Positions 22,228-33,333 of a DNA stretch of 64,000 nucleotides are shown here, piece by piece. How positions within the stretch are numbered: position 1 is the stretch's first letter; every line of letters starts with the position of its first letter. The position numbers were made by a program, and so were the translations under genes. The notes under the pieces were generated by a model. That model saw only the letters and a list, made by a program, of their open reading frames with translations, ran no database searches and was not told the DNA's origin. Source of the DNA: Pictodentalium vernedei (Eukaryota; Mollusca; Scaphopoda; Dentaliida; Dentaliidae); assembly GCA_031216915.1 (NCBI GenBank), contig CM062289.1, positions 394,594,674-394,658,673 of the forward strand. The letters run 5' to 3'.

Positions 22228-23244
22228 AGTTGGATCCTGTTAAATGAATAGCCACTTTGCCGGTAGAAAGTGTTCAATTAACAGGAGAAATCAGTTAAGA
22301 GGAATTTGGTAATTTCATTGTATTCTGTTGATTAACTGAGAATTTATTCTATTATATCTGGTTTGACAGAGCTCAAGGCGCTCTGTCAAACAAGATATAG
22401 TAGATTAAATGTTCATTTTGGATGTATTTTGGCCAGGTGGTTCCATACACATCACAGTAATTCTATATGGGTATCCATAAATGCCAGAGTAATTCTTTGA
22501 TAGACAAGCAGCTCTATATCTGGCAATGCGGTTGGTCTGTTTGTTCCCAATCTGTTGGTCAGACTCTGGCCCACAAGTATTTATAACTCAGAAACGTTAT
22601 ATAACTGTGGTGCAATGACATCATATTTAATATGCCAGTGTATCTTATTGACGTCTAGTTCCATGTTCAGTGCAGTTGTTATTCAGAGTATTTCTGTCAG
22701 AACTAATGCATTTTATTGACATGGAATTTGTTTAATTTTTAAGCATCTTAGGTGCGATCTCGCAATTTTTTTTTTCATTTAAAATATAGATTACAAGATT
22801 TTTTCATTCAGTTATGAGAGGAGATTACTCTATAGCCTATATGCAATTAACAAGTCAGGAGCGTGGTGGCTTAGTAGTTAGGGCATTGGACTTCATACCA
22901 AAAGGTCCACTGTTTGATCCCTGTCAGGTACAATTGTGTTGTGTCCTTGGGCAAGGCACTTAACCCTGATTGCCCTTGTGGTGTGTACTTTAAGGCATAC
23001 TGCAAGTTGATAGTGCACTTGCCTTCAATCAATGCTTGTGTAGAATTAGTACGTTGGGAAGTCTGACAGTTGTTTGCTGTTGCTTGGTGGTTCTCTCCAG
23101 GTACTCCGGCATCCTCCACCTGTAAAACTGTCTGACACGAGGTGATCCTGTCTGTTGAAACCCCAATAAATAAATTAATAAATTAACAGGTCAGATTTGT
23201 ATTGAAGTTATGGTAAATGGTCTAATGTTGAAAGTTATACTTAC
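22228..23244 (-). mobile_element. P7: P MITE, reversed, with nested SINE S3 and A10 at its edge
   Basis: GTTGGATCCTGTTAAATGAA end, core palindrome at 22343-22408 (GACAGAGCTCAAGGCGCTCTGTC), then GAGATTACTCTATAGCC and ATTGAAGTTATGGTAAATGG as in P8. The TTAA at 23245 within the P arm is occupied by A10. Confidence 0.65.
22859..23180 (+). mobile_element. SINE S3, tRNA-derived
   Basis: Head GTGGTGGCTTAGTAGTTAGG, weak B box (TGTTTGATCCC), body TTGTGTCCTTGGGCAAGGCA, tail CCCCAATAAATAAATT. 14-bp duplication AATTAACARGTCAG at 22845-22858 and 23181-23194. Inserted in P7. Confidence 0.88.
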
Positions 23245-23827
23245 TTAACCCTTGGCCAACACGAATAGCAGACAATACTTGTAAAAAATAATTTTTGAAT
23301 ATTCAACAAAAAATTTTCATTTTTTGTCTCAAAAACATAACTTATATGCCCTTTATTGGAATGAGCTTAATGAATGTTACAATACATCATTTTCCGAAGG
23401 CATGTCACCAGCCAACACTGGGTCACTGTTACTCACTTTCCATGCTTGATCGTACATGCATGAAGTGCAGTATGCCTTTCTGTATCATATTTTTGAATAC
23501 AGTTTGAGCAAGACCAGTTGCCTGAAGATGTGCAGTGAACCAAAACCAGATCAAGGTGATCTGCTTTTAAACCTTGTCGGCACAAATTGCCAAGCTCCTT
23601 TTCTCATCATTTTCCACTACTTTGAAGATGTGAGATATATTTAGTAAGCCCATGTTTCGTAACATATCTAGTTTCCAGTGCAAATCGAACCCTCGGGCTG
23701 CTTAAATTCCTTGAAAACATTCCAATGGAAGACTGTGACTATATCTTTTAGGCAAAAATGAAAATTTTTAAGTTGTCCAAATATTTTTTTAATGTGTCGT
23801 CTTCTATTCATTTTACCTAAGGGTTAA
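23245..23827 (+). mobile_element. A10: long TTAA element with family A ends
   Basis: TTAACCCTTGGCCAACACG with GCAGACAATACTTG at the left; TGTCGTCTTCTATTC and TTACCTAAGGGTTAA at the right, so both arms carry the CAGACGACACTT side. About 330 bp of non-MITE sequence (23372-23705) replaces the core centre. In it, a frame at about 23380-23509 reads HHFPKACHQP, then RTCMKCSMPFC, then a stop. This is reminiscent of the cysteine-rich C-terminus of piggyBac transposases, so A10 may be a relic of the autonomous parent. The identification is tentative. Confidence 0.5.
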
Positions 23828-24080
23828 CCCTTTACCCAACATAATGACCAAAACCAGCCAGTGCTGCTCACAAAAATAGTCAATTAATTTTTATTATTTT
23901 TTCATTTTTTGTCTCAAAAACATAGGTTATGATCCCTCTGGAATGAGCTAATCGGGCTCGTTCCAGTGAGGGATCCTATTGACCTAACCTATGTTTTTGA
24001 GACAAAAAATGAAAAAAATTAGTTATTCAAGAATTTTGTTTGCAAGTGTCGTCTGCTTTTCATGTTAGGTAAAGGGTTAA
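23824..24080 (-). mobile_element. A11: TTAA MITE family A, abutting A10
   Basis: Shares its left TTAA with A10. Core with a small insertion (GAGGGATCCTATTGACCTAA). Right end CATGTTAGGTAAAGGGTTAA. Confidence 0.87.
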
Positions 24081-24211
24081 GTTTGTTGATCCTGTACAAG
24101 TTCAGAATAGAAAAAATGGTGTGTTGTGGGAAAAATAAGATAATATGGTAGATATATGTCTCATTATTTGTTTTTTTTTTACCAAACATTTTGGAAGAAG
24201 CGTTTAAACAT

Positions 24212-24390
24212 TTAACCCTCTGCAAACTGAGGTCAAAATACAGAATAGAAAATTTTTCCCACAAAAAATCTGGAATCTGGAATTTAACCAGTCAAGTCTT
24301 GCTCAATGAATGCTGTCAAACGAAACTGAATTGCTGAAAATCCTAGTTGCATTATGGGAACAGTCTTTCAAGTTTGAAAATGGAAGGTGC
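24212..24390 (+). mobile_element. D2: possible left part of a family D TTAA element
   Basis: TTAACCCTCTGCAAACTGAG resembles the D1 and D3 ends, and TTGCATTATGGGAA is shared with D1 (40567). No matching right end was found. Confidence 0.35.
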
Positions 24391-24399
24391 GCTTTCATT

Positions 24400-24850
24400 T
24401 GAAGTGAAGCATGCTGTTGTTGGAGTCTGGCATGGTGCACAGTAAGTAGGGATTCCAAAAATAATACTTGATTTTTCGAATAAGCTTTTTGCTGCAATAA
24501 TCAAATTTATTTGAGTTTGGTATAATACATGAAATGCAACTTCAGTGGAGCAATCTAAAGTCAATCAGATGATTCTCCGCAAAAAAACATGAGTGTCAAG
24601 GCAGTTAGTTAGTAGCAAATGTTACTGGCCTTTGTAGTTTGTCGAATTATGTTGTTTACATACCGATCCCGGAAAGTGAAGTTTGATTCGTTTTTTGAAG
24701 TCTTGGATTGCTTCACCTTATATAATTCATGGTGTATTGTTCACATTTTCATACACATATTGCATTATTTGGCCGTTTTCCCATAAATAGATTTGAATTC
24801 CTTCACAGAAAACACGTGAGATCAAAACTTTTATTTGAATTTTTATCCTC
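24400..24850. other. No recognised feature
   Basis: No shared repeat and no coding signal. Confidence 0.4.
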
Positions 24851-24856
24851 TGATTA

Positions 24857-25105
24857 TTAACCCTTTACCCAACGCAGACGATATCAAAATTTATTATTTT
24901 AAATATCATTTTTTCAAATTTTTCAAAAAATTTCAACAAAACCATATGATGTGACCCCTCGTTGGAACGAGCTCGACGAGCTCGTTCCAATGAGGGGTCA
25001 CATGATATGGTTTTGTTGAAATTTTTTTTAAAATAATATTTTTTCAACTGCTGAATTTGCATATTACGCGGGCGGATGCGGCCGATTCGTTGGGTAAAGG
25101 GTTAA
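24857..25105 (+). mobile_element. B3: TTAA MITE family B
   Basis: Intact ends with TTAA at both sides, near-perfect core (GGAACGAGCTCGACGAGCTC), right arm ATATTACGCGGGCGGATGCG. Confidence 0.92.
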
Positions 25106-25500
25106 AAAAGTTCAACAAAACCATACCATATGACCCCCTCATTGGAATGAGCTTGATGAGCTCATTCCAGTGAAGGGGTCACATGATTTTTTTTTACAGC
25201 ACAATTTGTATATTACAGTACATGGAGGGTGGATTATAACTAAATCACCCAGGAAGTGGAATTATCACCCGAAGTATCTTTTTCAAATTCTGTTTAAGTG
25301 GACAAAAAAACACAAGCAATGTTTCAGCCAATTGACCTCCGGGTATAACCCGGAGGTCCATTGGCTGGAACTTTGCGCTTGTTATGCTTTGCAACAAATT
25401 GCTTGGGTGGAATCTCCACTCTGCAGGTGATTTAGTTTAATATACTCTCCTTGTACTGTATGTGGTGGATGCAGCCAATTCATTACAAGGGGGTTAATCA
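25102..25500 (+). mobile_element. B4: second B copy sharing the TTAA of B3, with nested hairpin MITE
   Basis: Begins inside the left arm (GTTCAACAAAACCATACC). Core GGAATGAGCTTGATGAGCTC. The right arm is interrupted at 25218-25438 by an element with inverted ends AACTAAATCACC and GGTGATTTAGTT and a central hairpin (AATTGACCTCCGGG with CCCGGAGGTCCATT). Right end is decayed (ATTACAAGGGGGTTAA). Confidence 0.65.
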
Positions 25501-25693
25501 CTCGCTAGGTGGAACTGAGCCACGCTTTTGTCTACTTGGAAAAATTGCAGGTGCGATGGCACACGAGTGACAGCTCGCCTCAAAATTGAAAGACTGATGG
25601 GATAACATTTCCATCTTGAAATTTTAATATTTTGACACTGATATGCGGAGGGTTATATGTTCAGGGGAATACCATTGAGCACATGTGCTGTTA

Positions 25694-26067
25694 TTTATTT
25701 ATTTATTTATTTATTGATGTTTAAGGTCACATATTTATGCACAATGGCTAATCATGACCATGACAGTTTGACGGGTGGAGGAAGCCGGAGTACCCGGAGA
25801 GAACCACCGAGCAACGATGAGCAGCTGCCAGCTCCCCAACATCATAACTCCGCACTGCAGAACAGGCAGGGTTAGATTGGTTGAAGACATGCGTACCATC
25901 GACGTGCAGTACGCCTTAGTACACGGCGTCATCGTGCCCCCACACGGGCAATGGGGATGAAGTAGTGTCTTGCCCAAGGACACAACGCAGTTGCCGCAGG
26001 TGGGATTCGAACCGAGGACCTCTCGGCTTGCAGCCTGCACCTCTACCTACTGAGCCACCACGCTCCC
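25694..26067 (-). mobile_element. SINE S4, full-length tRNA-derived
   Basis: Reversed copy of S1 type: TTTATTTATTGATGTTTAAGG tail, GGGATTCGAACCGAGGACC B box, TACTGAGCCACCACGC head. Perfect 14-bp duplication CACATGTGCTGTTA at 25680-25693 and 26068-26081. Confidence 0.93.
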
Positions 26068-26080
26068 CACATGTGCTGTT

Positions 26081-26249
26081 ACCTGCCTAATAATAGTGGT
26101 AGCTGAATAATAGTGATGGTTAGGATATTTGATTGGAAATAATAAAAGTGATGACATATTCTCTCTGTTCCAAACTTCCAAATAATAGTGATTGCTGGTT
26201 TTTTTTCACCAAAATTAATAATGTTGTTGACACTTTTATTAGGCAGGTG
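26081..26249. mobile_element. Short MITE adjacent to S4
   Basis: ACCTGCCTAATAATAGTGG is inverted as CACTTTTATTAGGCAGGT. It contains several AATAATAGTGAT-type repeats. S4 inserted at its left edge. Confidence 0.55.
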
Positions 26250-26800
26250 AGAGCAAATATCAGCTTTTGATTATCCTTGGTGATTCAGATTGAGAAAGGT
26301 TTGATGCTCAGCATGCTTGCATCCTAAGTGTGTTATAATGCTGCTGTGTAAATTATAGGCATGAATGATTCTTGAAAATTGGATAGCTTCATGGAAATAT
26401 GTTTTGCCTGGATTTTAAATTAATCCAGGAATTCAACTAGAAAGTGAACAGGAAATGTTACTTTTCATTTATTGCTTAACTCCTTGTTTGCTGCTGACAG
26501 ATATCTCTGATGAGTGTTAAATCTCTTTGTGAATAATCAGTTGACTTTTGTCTGATGTACTTTACAGGCCTCTTGGGGACTCTTTTGTTTGATAAAGCAG
26601 GACTTTAAATTCATCTGAGAATCAAAAATCAATCTCGCAAATGATTCTCACAAGTAAAACATTGAGAATCAACTTTGATTTTCGCAAAATGTTCATTTGC
26701 TTCTCTGCCATAGTTTCTGGAAGTTTCCTTAGAGGCCTGGATAATTATAGTTATATTTAGCTTCCTCATAATAAAGTAACACGGACTTGGCTGTGGTGTC
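26250..26800. other. No recognised feature
   Basis: Short frames only, with no repeat in common with the rest of the window. Confidence 0.4.
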
Positions 26801-26802
26801 TA

Positions 26803-27094
26803 CAGTTAAAACTAGAAGTCCTGTCACGAACAGTGAGCTTATCTTGGCTTAATTGTGAGTAGGAATTGCGCGCAATTGCCATATCGGTTCTCCTGGTCAC
26901 TCATAGCAAACACAGGCAATGTTTCTGCAAATGGACCTCCGGTTTACCTGGAGATCCATTGGCTGAAACATTGCTTGTGCACAGGCCAAATGTACAGAAT
27001 TTGATAGCCTAACGATGGTCATAATGCGTAGATTAACGTGCAGATCGACGTGCTATTTGTGCACATTTCATGACAGGACTTCTGGTTTTAACTG
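26803..27094. mobile_element. Tc1/mariner-like MITE with TA target
   Basis: Starts CAGTTAAAACTAGAAGTCCT and ends with its inverse (AGGACTTCTGGTTTTAACTG), flanked by TA at 26801 and 27095. The central hairpin (GCAATGTTTC..GGACCTCCGG with GGAGATCC..GAAACATTGC, 26917-26978) is the same as that in B4. Confidence 0.8.
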
Positions 27095-27227
27095 TAGTGC
27101 AGTCTTGGCTACCTATATAGACAGTCAAGACTTCACTAAAAGCCACAGCCAAGGACTTCCATCTGCAAAAACATGTTTTTACATCCACATAGAAGACCAA
27201 AAACTCACCAAAATTGGAACTACACCT

Positions 27228-27474
27228 TCAACCCTTTACTCAACATGAAAAACAGACGACACTTGCAAACAAAATTCTTGAATAACTAATTTTTTTCATT
27301 TTTTGTCTCAAAAACATAGGTTATGACCCCTCATTGGAACGAGCTCGATGAGCGCCTTCCAAAGAGGGGTCATAACCTATGTTTTTGAGACAAAAAAAAA
27401 ATAATGAAAATTAATTGGCCACTTTTGTGAATAGCACTGGCCAGTTTTGGTCGTTATGTTGGGGAAAGTGTTAA
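27228..27474 (+). mobile_element. A12: TTAA MITE family A
   Basis: CCCTTTACTCAACATGAAAA start (TTAA mutated to TTCA), core GGAACGAGCTCGATGAGCGC, end ATGTTGGGGAAAGTGTTAA. Confidence 0.85.
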
Positions 27475-27649
27475 CAGTTAGAGTGCCGGAAGCTCATATT
27501 TGGGCATTATTATTCAGCGTAGATACCTAAGCTTAAAAGCTGTGTATTCTGTCGATTTGCTTTATATTTTCTTTGAAGTGAATTTATTTTGTTTACATGG
27601 ATTTGCCACGGCACAGTTTATGGGAGATTGGCACTCGGTGTAACAAGGC

Positions 27650-28305
27650 CAGGGCCGTATTATTCATAAGGGTGACGAGACTGAAGCCTAGAGGCTTACA
27701 GGGACAGGGGGCCCATCAATTTTGTTTTTGCTGTTGCACTGTTACCAGCGCCTTAAGGCTCCAATGGTTATCCCTTTACCTAACACAAAAAGAAGACAAC
27801 ACCTGAAAACAAAATTCTTAAATAACTAAATATTTTCATTTTTTGTCTCAAAAACAGCTTATGAACCCTCTTTAGAACAAGCTCATCAAGCTCGTTCCAA
27901 TGAGGTGTCATAAGCTTTGTTTTTGAGACAAAAAGTAAAAAAAATAATGAAAATTGAATGTTAATTTTTGTAAATAGGTCTGGCCGTTTTTTGTTCGTTA
28001 CGTTGGGGAAAGGGTTAAAGGCACTTTGTAGCATAGTGGTACATGTGCACATATATTTATCCATATATATATATACTCTCATAAGTATACTATATATATA
28101 TTTATATACAGTACATTATTTTAAAGCTTATTAAATAATATGTCAAGTTGTGAGTAGAATTCTTCAGGAGACCCGCAAAATGGATATAGGGTGATGTACT
28201 GCAGCATAGTGCCTGTAATGGGGTGAAAGATTGAAGTGCCAGAGGGGGACCCGTCTCAAAGTACCTAAAAGCCTAGGGGCCCGGCCATGGGTTAATACGC
28301 TACTG
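27650..28305. mobile_element. hAT-type element, 656 bp, containing A13
   Basis: Left CAGGGCCGTATTATTCATAA with GCCTAGAGGC; right GCCTAGGGGCCCGGCCATGG and TAATACGCTACTG. Perfect 8-bp duplication AACAAGGC at 27642-27649 and 28306-28313. No transposase. Confidence 0.87.
27768..28018 (+). mobile_element. A13: TTAA MITE family A inside a hAT
   Basis: CCCTTTACCTAACACAAAAA, core TAGAACAAGCTCATCAAGCT, end ACGTTGGGGAAAGGGTTAA. Confidence 0.85.
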
Positions 28306-28319
28306 AACAAGGCAAAGAT

Positions 28320-28935
28320 ACATGTACAAATTTTGATGACCACAAATAATGTAGCACTCTACCAGTGAAGGGTTAAACTCAAGTAAATATATATATATGT
28401 GGTTTGTTTTGCACGATGGAATATGCACTCACAAGGGTACAACAGTACTTTCAAATTCAAAATTATTTAGAGACTGAAAATTGATTCTTGCTGCAGGAGT
28501 TTGTGGGAATCAAAACTGATTCAACCAACAAATTTTAAGGCCTTTAAATTGTCAGCAAAACTGAATGGAAAACTTGTTTCAGCATTTCCAAAACAGACTT
28601 TATTACTCACCTATAACTTTTTCTCCAGTTCCACATTTACAAATCTGTATGGAACTTGGATTCCATATGGATTTCGTTGACAGACTATTTTTCCTCATAA
28701 CGTCATGAATCCAGCAAAAGAAGTAAACTTCGCCCATTTTTGTAATCGGCCTATCAGATTGTTGCATTCTGACCCAAATCAATTCAGAAGCTTCGGTGAC
28801 AGCTGATAAATCAAATGTCAATTGGAAAATGTTGTTCAAATCCACCAAAATTAACAAAATTAAACTTATTCTGTAAATGGGGAGTAATCATGGCACCAAA
28901 TTTCTTAAAAATTTGAATAAATAACCTATTTGGAC
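28320..28935. other. No recognised feature
   Basis: A short TATATATA tract near 28388. The minus-strand frame at 28603-28857 is open for 84 codons but shows no domain I recognise. Confidence 0.35.
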
Positions 28936-28939
28936 ATAA

Positions 28940-30698
28940 TTAGTCCCCTACGGGAACCGTAAGGGGACTATAGGATTGCACTCCGTCTGTCTGTCTGTCT
29001 GTCCATCCGTCCGTCTGTCTGTCTGTTTTTTATGTTACCACCTCTCCCTCCAACATGCTTTAAGCTACACCTTTCATATTTGGTACATGGATAAATGGTT
29101 CTGAGGGGATGATGCACGCTCAAAATTTTTTTTCAAAATCCTAGATGGCGGAATGGCGGCCATTTTTGTTGTGTTTTTAAAGCTTTTTTTCTCTATTTTC
29201 ATGTTACCACCCCTCCCACCAACATGGTTCAAGCTATACTTTGCATATTTGGCACATGGATAGAGGGTTGGGAGGGGATGATGCACGTTCAATATTTTTT
29301 TTTCAAAATCCAAGATGGCGACATGGCGGCCATTTTTGTTGTGTTTTTTAAGCTTTTTTCGTTACCACCTCTCCCTCCGGCATGCTTTAAGCTACACCTT
29401 TCATATTTGGTACATGGATATAAATGGTTCTGAGGGGATGATGCACGCTCAAAATTTTTTTTTCAAAATCCAAGATGGTGGAATGGCGGCCATTTTTGTT
29501 GTGTTTTTAAAGCTTTTTTTCTCTATTTTCATGTTACCACCCCTCCCACCAACATGGTTCAAGCTATACTTTGCATATTTGGCACATAGATAGAGGGTTG
29601 GGAGGGGATGATGCACGTTCAATATTTTTGTTTCAAAATCCAAGATGGCGGCATGGCAGCCATTTTTGTTGTGTTTTTTAAGCTTTTTTTCTCTATTTTA
29701 TGTTACCACCCCTCACTCCAACATGGTTCAAGCTACACTTTTTATATCTGGAACATGGATAGAGGGTTGTAATGAGATGTTGCACGTTCAATATTTTTTT
29801 TCCAAAATTCGTCCGTCTCTCTGTCCATCCATCCGTCTGTCTGTCTGTCTGTTTTTTTTATGTTATCACCTTTCCCTCCAACATGCTTTAAGCTACACCT
29901 TTCATATTTGGTACATGGATAAATGGTTCCGATAAATCCAAGATGGCGGAATGGCGGCCATTTTTGTTGTGTTTTTTAAGCTTTTGTTCTCTATTTTCAT
30001 GTTACCACCCCTCACTCCAACATGGTTCAAGCTACACTTTGTATATCTGGCACATGGATAGAGGGTTGTAATGGGATGTTGCACGTTCAACATTTTTTTT
30101 CCAAAATTCAAGATGGCGCCATGGCAACCATTTCTGTTGTGTTTTTTAAGCCTTTTTCTCTATTTTGTTACCACTGCTCCCTACAACATGGTTCAAGCTG
30201 CACTTTTCATATATGGTACATGGATAAAGGGGTTGTGAGGGGATTATGCACACTCAATATTTTTTTTCAAAATCTGACATCTGTCTGTCTGTCTGTCTGT
30301 GTCTGTCTGTCTGTTTTTATGTTACCACCTCTCCCTCTAATATGCTTCAAGCTACTCCTTTCATATTTGGTACATGGATAAATGGTTCTGAGGGGATGAT
30401 GCACAGTCAATATTTATTTTCCAAATTGAAGATGGCAGAATGGCAGCCATTTTTGTTGTGTTTTTTAAGCTTTTTTCTCTATTTTATGTTACCACCCCTC
30501 CCTCCAACATGGTTCAAGCTACGCCTTTTATATATGGTACATGGATAAAGGGTTGTGAGGGGATTATGCACGCTCAATATTTTTTTTTCAAAATCTAAGA
30601 TGCTTATATACTCTGGTGTCTTCTGTGACAAAAACACGTTATGTCACAAAAGCGCCGTAGGGGACTAATACCACCTCTGTGGTCAAACACTTGTTTTC
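28940..30698 (+). mobile_element. H6: pearl/HINE-like element with about ten tandem units
   Basis: Left hairpin TAGTCCCCTACGG..AAGGGGACTA. The exact inverse CCGTAGGGGACTA is at 30653-30665, followed by the hairpin ACCACCTCTGTGGT and end CACTTGTTTT. Between lie CTGTCTGTCCATCCG microsatellites (three blocks) and about ten units of roughly 160-175 bp carrying TGTTACCACC, CATATTTGG.ACATGGATA and AAGATGGCGGAATGGC. This is the arrangement known for DINE/HINE (Helentron-derived) and pearl elements. Its long reading frames arise from the tandem repeat, not from a gene. Confidence 0.82.
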
Positions 30699-30699
30699 A

Positions 30700-31170
30700 T
30701 TTATATTTTTCTTTGCATATTGACTTGAAACATATTTTTGTCAATCACACATGAGTGTTGTTTTTGTTTTTATTTCAAGCAGACATCAAAACTGTAGAAT
30801 TCTACAAATAAGACCGAAGGTTTGAATTTTTAAATGAATGGATTTTATGTCATAGAGGCATGTAATAAATACAGAATGCCACGATTTGTGAAGGGCTGAA
30901 TGCATTCGTCAATACGGCACTCATACCATAAGTGAGAACGAGAGGCACTTTCCACTTTCCTTCCATGTTAGTACTCACACTCATACCGTATTTACGAACA
31001 CATTCACACATCATGATGTTCTTGTATAAATTTATATTTTTTTTTTAATTTTTCATATAAATTTCTATTTTTTCAAAATTTTTCAGTTGTCGTTTGACAA
31101 TGAATGAAGGTGGGGAACATGAGAAAACATCACAGCTGAAGCACAATATGCAAGAACACAATATTTTATA
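30700..31170. other. Region upstream of the CRACR2A-like exon
   Basis: Contains an inverted AAGTGAGAACGAGAGGC / TACTCACACTCATACC area and TTTTTTAATTTTTCA duplications, but no clear promoter or 5' exon. Confidence 0.35.
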
Positions 31171-31190
31171 GTGTCTGTCATTCCATACAG

Positions 31191-31202
31191 CTCTCAAATA
31201 AG
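31191..31202 (+). promoter_or_regulatory. 5' UTR tail of the CRACR2A-like transcript with possible splice acceptor
   Basis: A CATACAG acceptor-like sequence ends at 31190, twelve bases before the ATG. It suggests a non-coding first exon upstream, joined here. No TATA box or other core promoter could be assigned. The 5' exon, if real, is not identifiable by eye. Confidence 0.35.
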
Positions 31203-31455
31203 ATGGATTTATACAGCGAACACTTGCAAAATGAGGACCCGACAGCGGAGAAGATGGAAGCCTTGCTGGCGGAGAAGGCCCATGAATTATTCACTCTCTG
31301 TGATAGGGAACAGAAGGGTTTCATCAACAAGCGAGACATGCAACGATTACAGACGGAACTTAACCTAACAGGAGACCAGCTCGAAGCTGTGTTCGATTCT
31401 CTTGATGATGATGGCAATGGCTTTTTAACCCTGGAAGAATTCACTGGTGGTTTTG
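31203..31455 (+). CDS. CRACR2A: CRACR2A/EFCAB4-like EF-hand protein, first coding exon
   Basis: Encodes residues 1-84 plus one base of codon 85. The start has a favourable context (A at -3, G at +4). EF-hand loop 1 is at residues 34-45 and is degenerate, starting DRE and ending in D rather than E. Loop 2 at residues 68-79 ([12 protein letters not shown]) is canonical, with D1, D3, N5 and E12. The stretch [12 protein letters not shown] followed by [18 protein letters not shown] closely matches what I know of vertebrate CRACR2A (EFCAB4B) and its paralogue CRACR2B, where the first loop is also non-canonical. In vertebrates CRACR2A regulates store-operated calcium entry by binding Orai and STIM; its long form also has a Rab GTPase domain. 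The exon ends at a GTAAG donor (31456). It could be the single invertebrate ancestor of the CRACR2A/CRACR2B/RAB44 group rather than a strict orthologue. Confidence 0.82.
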
Positions 31456-31711
31456 GTAAGAGTATAAAAAAAACACTTTATTTTGGCCATTTACATTAAA
31501 ATCCATTTTTCAATCTTTCCTGCATTCACGGAACAGGGTGCATAAATGCTGGGGCCCTTTGAAGCTTGGAAGATTCAGTGCAATGTCAACATTGATGGCC
31601 TGATTTATGATTGACATCAAATCGGTATCTGTGTGTTTACATCAAGATTAGGGTCACTCTGAAGTATGTCAATAATTTGGAACATCACCCTTATAAAAAA
31701 TCCAGCTTGAT

Positions 31712-32005
31712 TTCCTAGCTCGCACAAGCTTCTGTCACAGGCTTGCACAAGCTTCTGTCACAAGCTCAAAAGTTCGTAATTGGAACAAATACAAGCTTGT
31801 TGCAAGCTTGTGCAACAAGCTTGTACGAGCTTACCTCAAGCTCAATATAGCCACTAGCTTGCACAAGCTTGCAGCGAGCTGGCGCAAGCTCATCCCAAAC
31901 ATATGAGATCGTTGTGAGCTTGCACAAGCTCGCAAGCTCATTATTGGAACAAATACAAACTTGTGCATGCTCTCAGCTTTGCAAGCTTACGCAATCTCAC
32001 ACAAG
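31712..32005. repeat. AAGCTTG/CAAGCTT-rich imperfect palindromic block
   Basis: About 290 bp composed largely of variants of CTTGCACAAGCTTG and GAGCTTGCACAAGCTC, spaced about 10-14 bases apart and interrupted by short unique sequence. The phrase TTGGAACAAATACAA occurs twice within it (near 31776 and 31944). Each unit is self-complementary, so the block can fold in many ways. It lies 250 bp into the first coding intron of the CRACR2A-like gene. I see no transposon ends around it. Confidence 0.75.
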
Positions 32006-32248
32006 CTTACTTCATGTACATATATAGCAAATAAAAAAATATGGATTTCCAACCTAATTTCAGTAATATATCTTAAAATAGAACTGGAATGTTTTCCAGT
32101 TGCTTCAGAATTTCTGTATATTAAATTAGCTTGAGACCTGCATAACTGATGAATCTTTTACATATCAAGGAATAAGAGTCATTAGAGAGAAATATCTGAA
32201 GGTATACAGTAGCAAAAAAAGAGATATATTGAATATAAATAAATGCAT

Positions 32249-32500
32249 TTAACCCTTTTTCTTAAAGTGAAAAGCAGACGACACTTGCAAAAAAAATTCT
32301 TGAATAACTAATTTTTTTCATTTTTTGTCTCAAAAACAAAGGTTATGACCCCTCATTGGAATGAGCATGTCGAGCTCTTTCCAACGAGGGGTCATAACCT
32401 AAGTTTTTGAGACAAAAAATGAAAAACTAATGACAATTAATTGGCAATTTTTGAGAATATTACTGGCCGGTTTTGGCCATTACGTTGGGTATAGGGTTAA
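32249..32500 (+). mobile_element. A14: TTAA MITE family A, in CRACR2A-like intron 1
   Basis: TTAA both sides, core GGAATGAGCATGTCGAGCTC, end ACGTTGGGTATAGGGTTAA. Confidence 0.88.
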
Positions 32501-32878
32501 TACACAATAATAGATCAAGCCATATTTGAACATATTTCTGAACAAAGAATCACTCAGATCATTTTATAACATGGACACATAGCTTTTAAAGTAATTATAC
32601 TTATATTTAAATTATTGATTTAAATTTACTCAGGATATTGCATACTTTCAGATAAATCTTGTAGTGTTCCTCAAGAGTTTGGTACTGATGAGTTTGTCTT
32701 CTGTTGACTCGTGTTAAGATCTCATCAGAATTAATTTTCCACATTTTATTGACCTAGCAGTCATTAAGAAGAGTCAGATGATGAGCTATAAAATGTTGCT
32801 ACACTACAATCTGACAACCATTCATTACTATACAAAGTCGATGGAGATACGTTTGCCATAACCTTTGAAAATGGTATA

Positions 32879-33326
32879 CAGTGGAACCTAACCTGTTAAT
32901 TGAATAGCCACTTTGCCAATGAGAATTATTCAATTAACAGGAGTATTCATTTAACAGGGATTTGGTCACTTTCCTGTATTTTAGAGATAAATTGAACATT
33001 TATTCTATTATATCTTGTTTGACAGAGCTCATGGAGCTCTGTCAAACAAGATATGATATAATAGAATAAATGTGTATATTTGATGCACTTATGTGAAATA
33101 GGTCTCTAAATATTTGGTAATTGGGTATTTGGTAATTGTCAGGATAATTTCTCGACATATTACAGGCTTTTTTTATTCAGTTAAACAGGAGTTTGCTCTA
33201 TAACCCATATTCAATTAAGTGGTCAAATTAGTACTGAAAATGTGGTAAATGGTTTGGTGTTTGATAATTATATTCACTTAACAGGGTTATTCCATTAAGA
33301 GATGTACAATTAAGTGGGCTCCACTG
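32879..33326 (-). mobile_element. P8: complete pogo-like MITE in intron 1
   Basis: TA-flanked. CAGTGGAACCTAACCTG at one end and AAGTGGGCTCCACTG at the other. Perfect core palindrome with GACAGAGCTCATGGAGCTCTGTC. About 450 bp and the best reference copy of family P. Confidence 0.85.
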
Positions 33327-33333
33327 TACTAAC

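Noticed and set aside
29224..30548. Series of overlapping plus-strand frames of 69-119 codons with related peptides
   Set aside because: They are translations of the H6 tandem unit, appear in several frames, and have no start or splice context.
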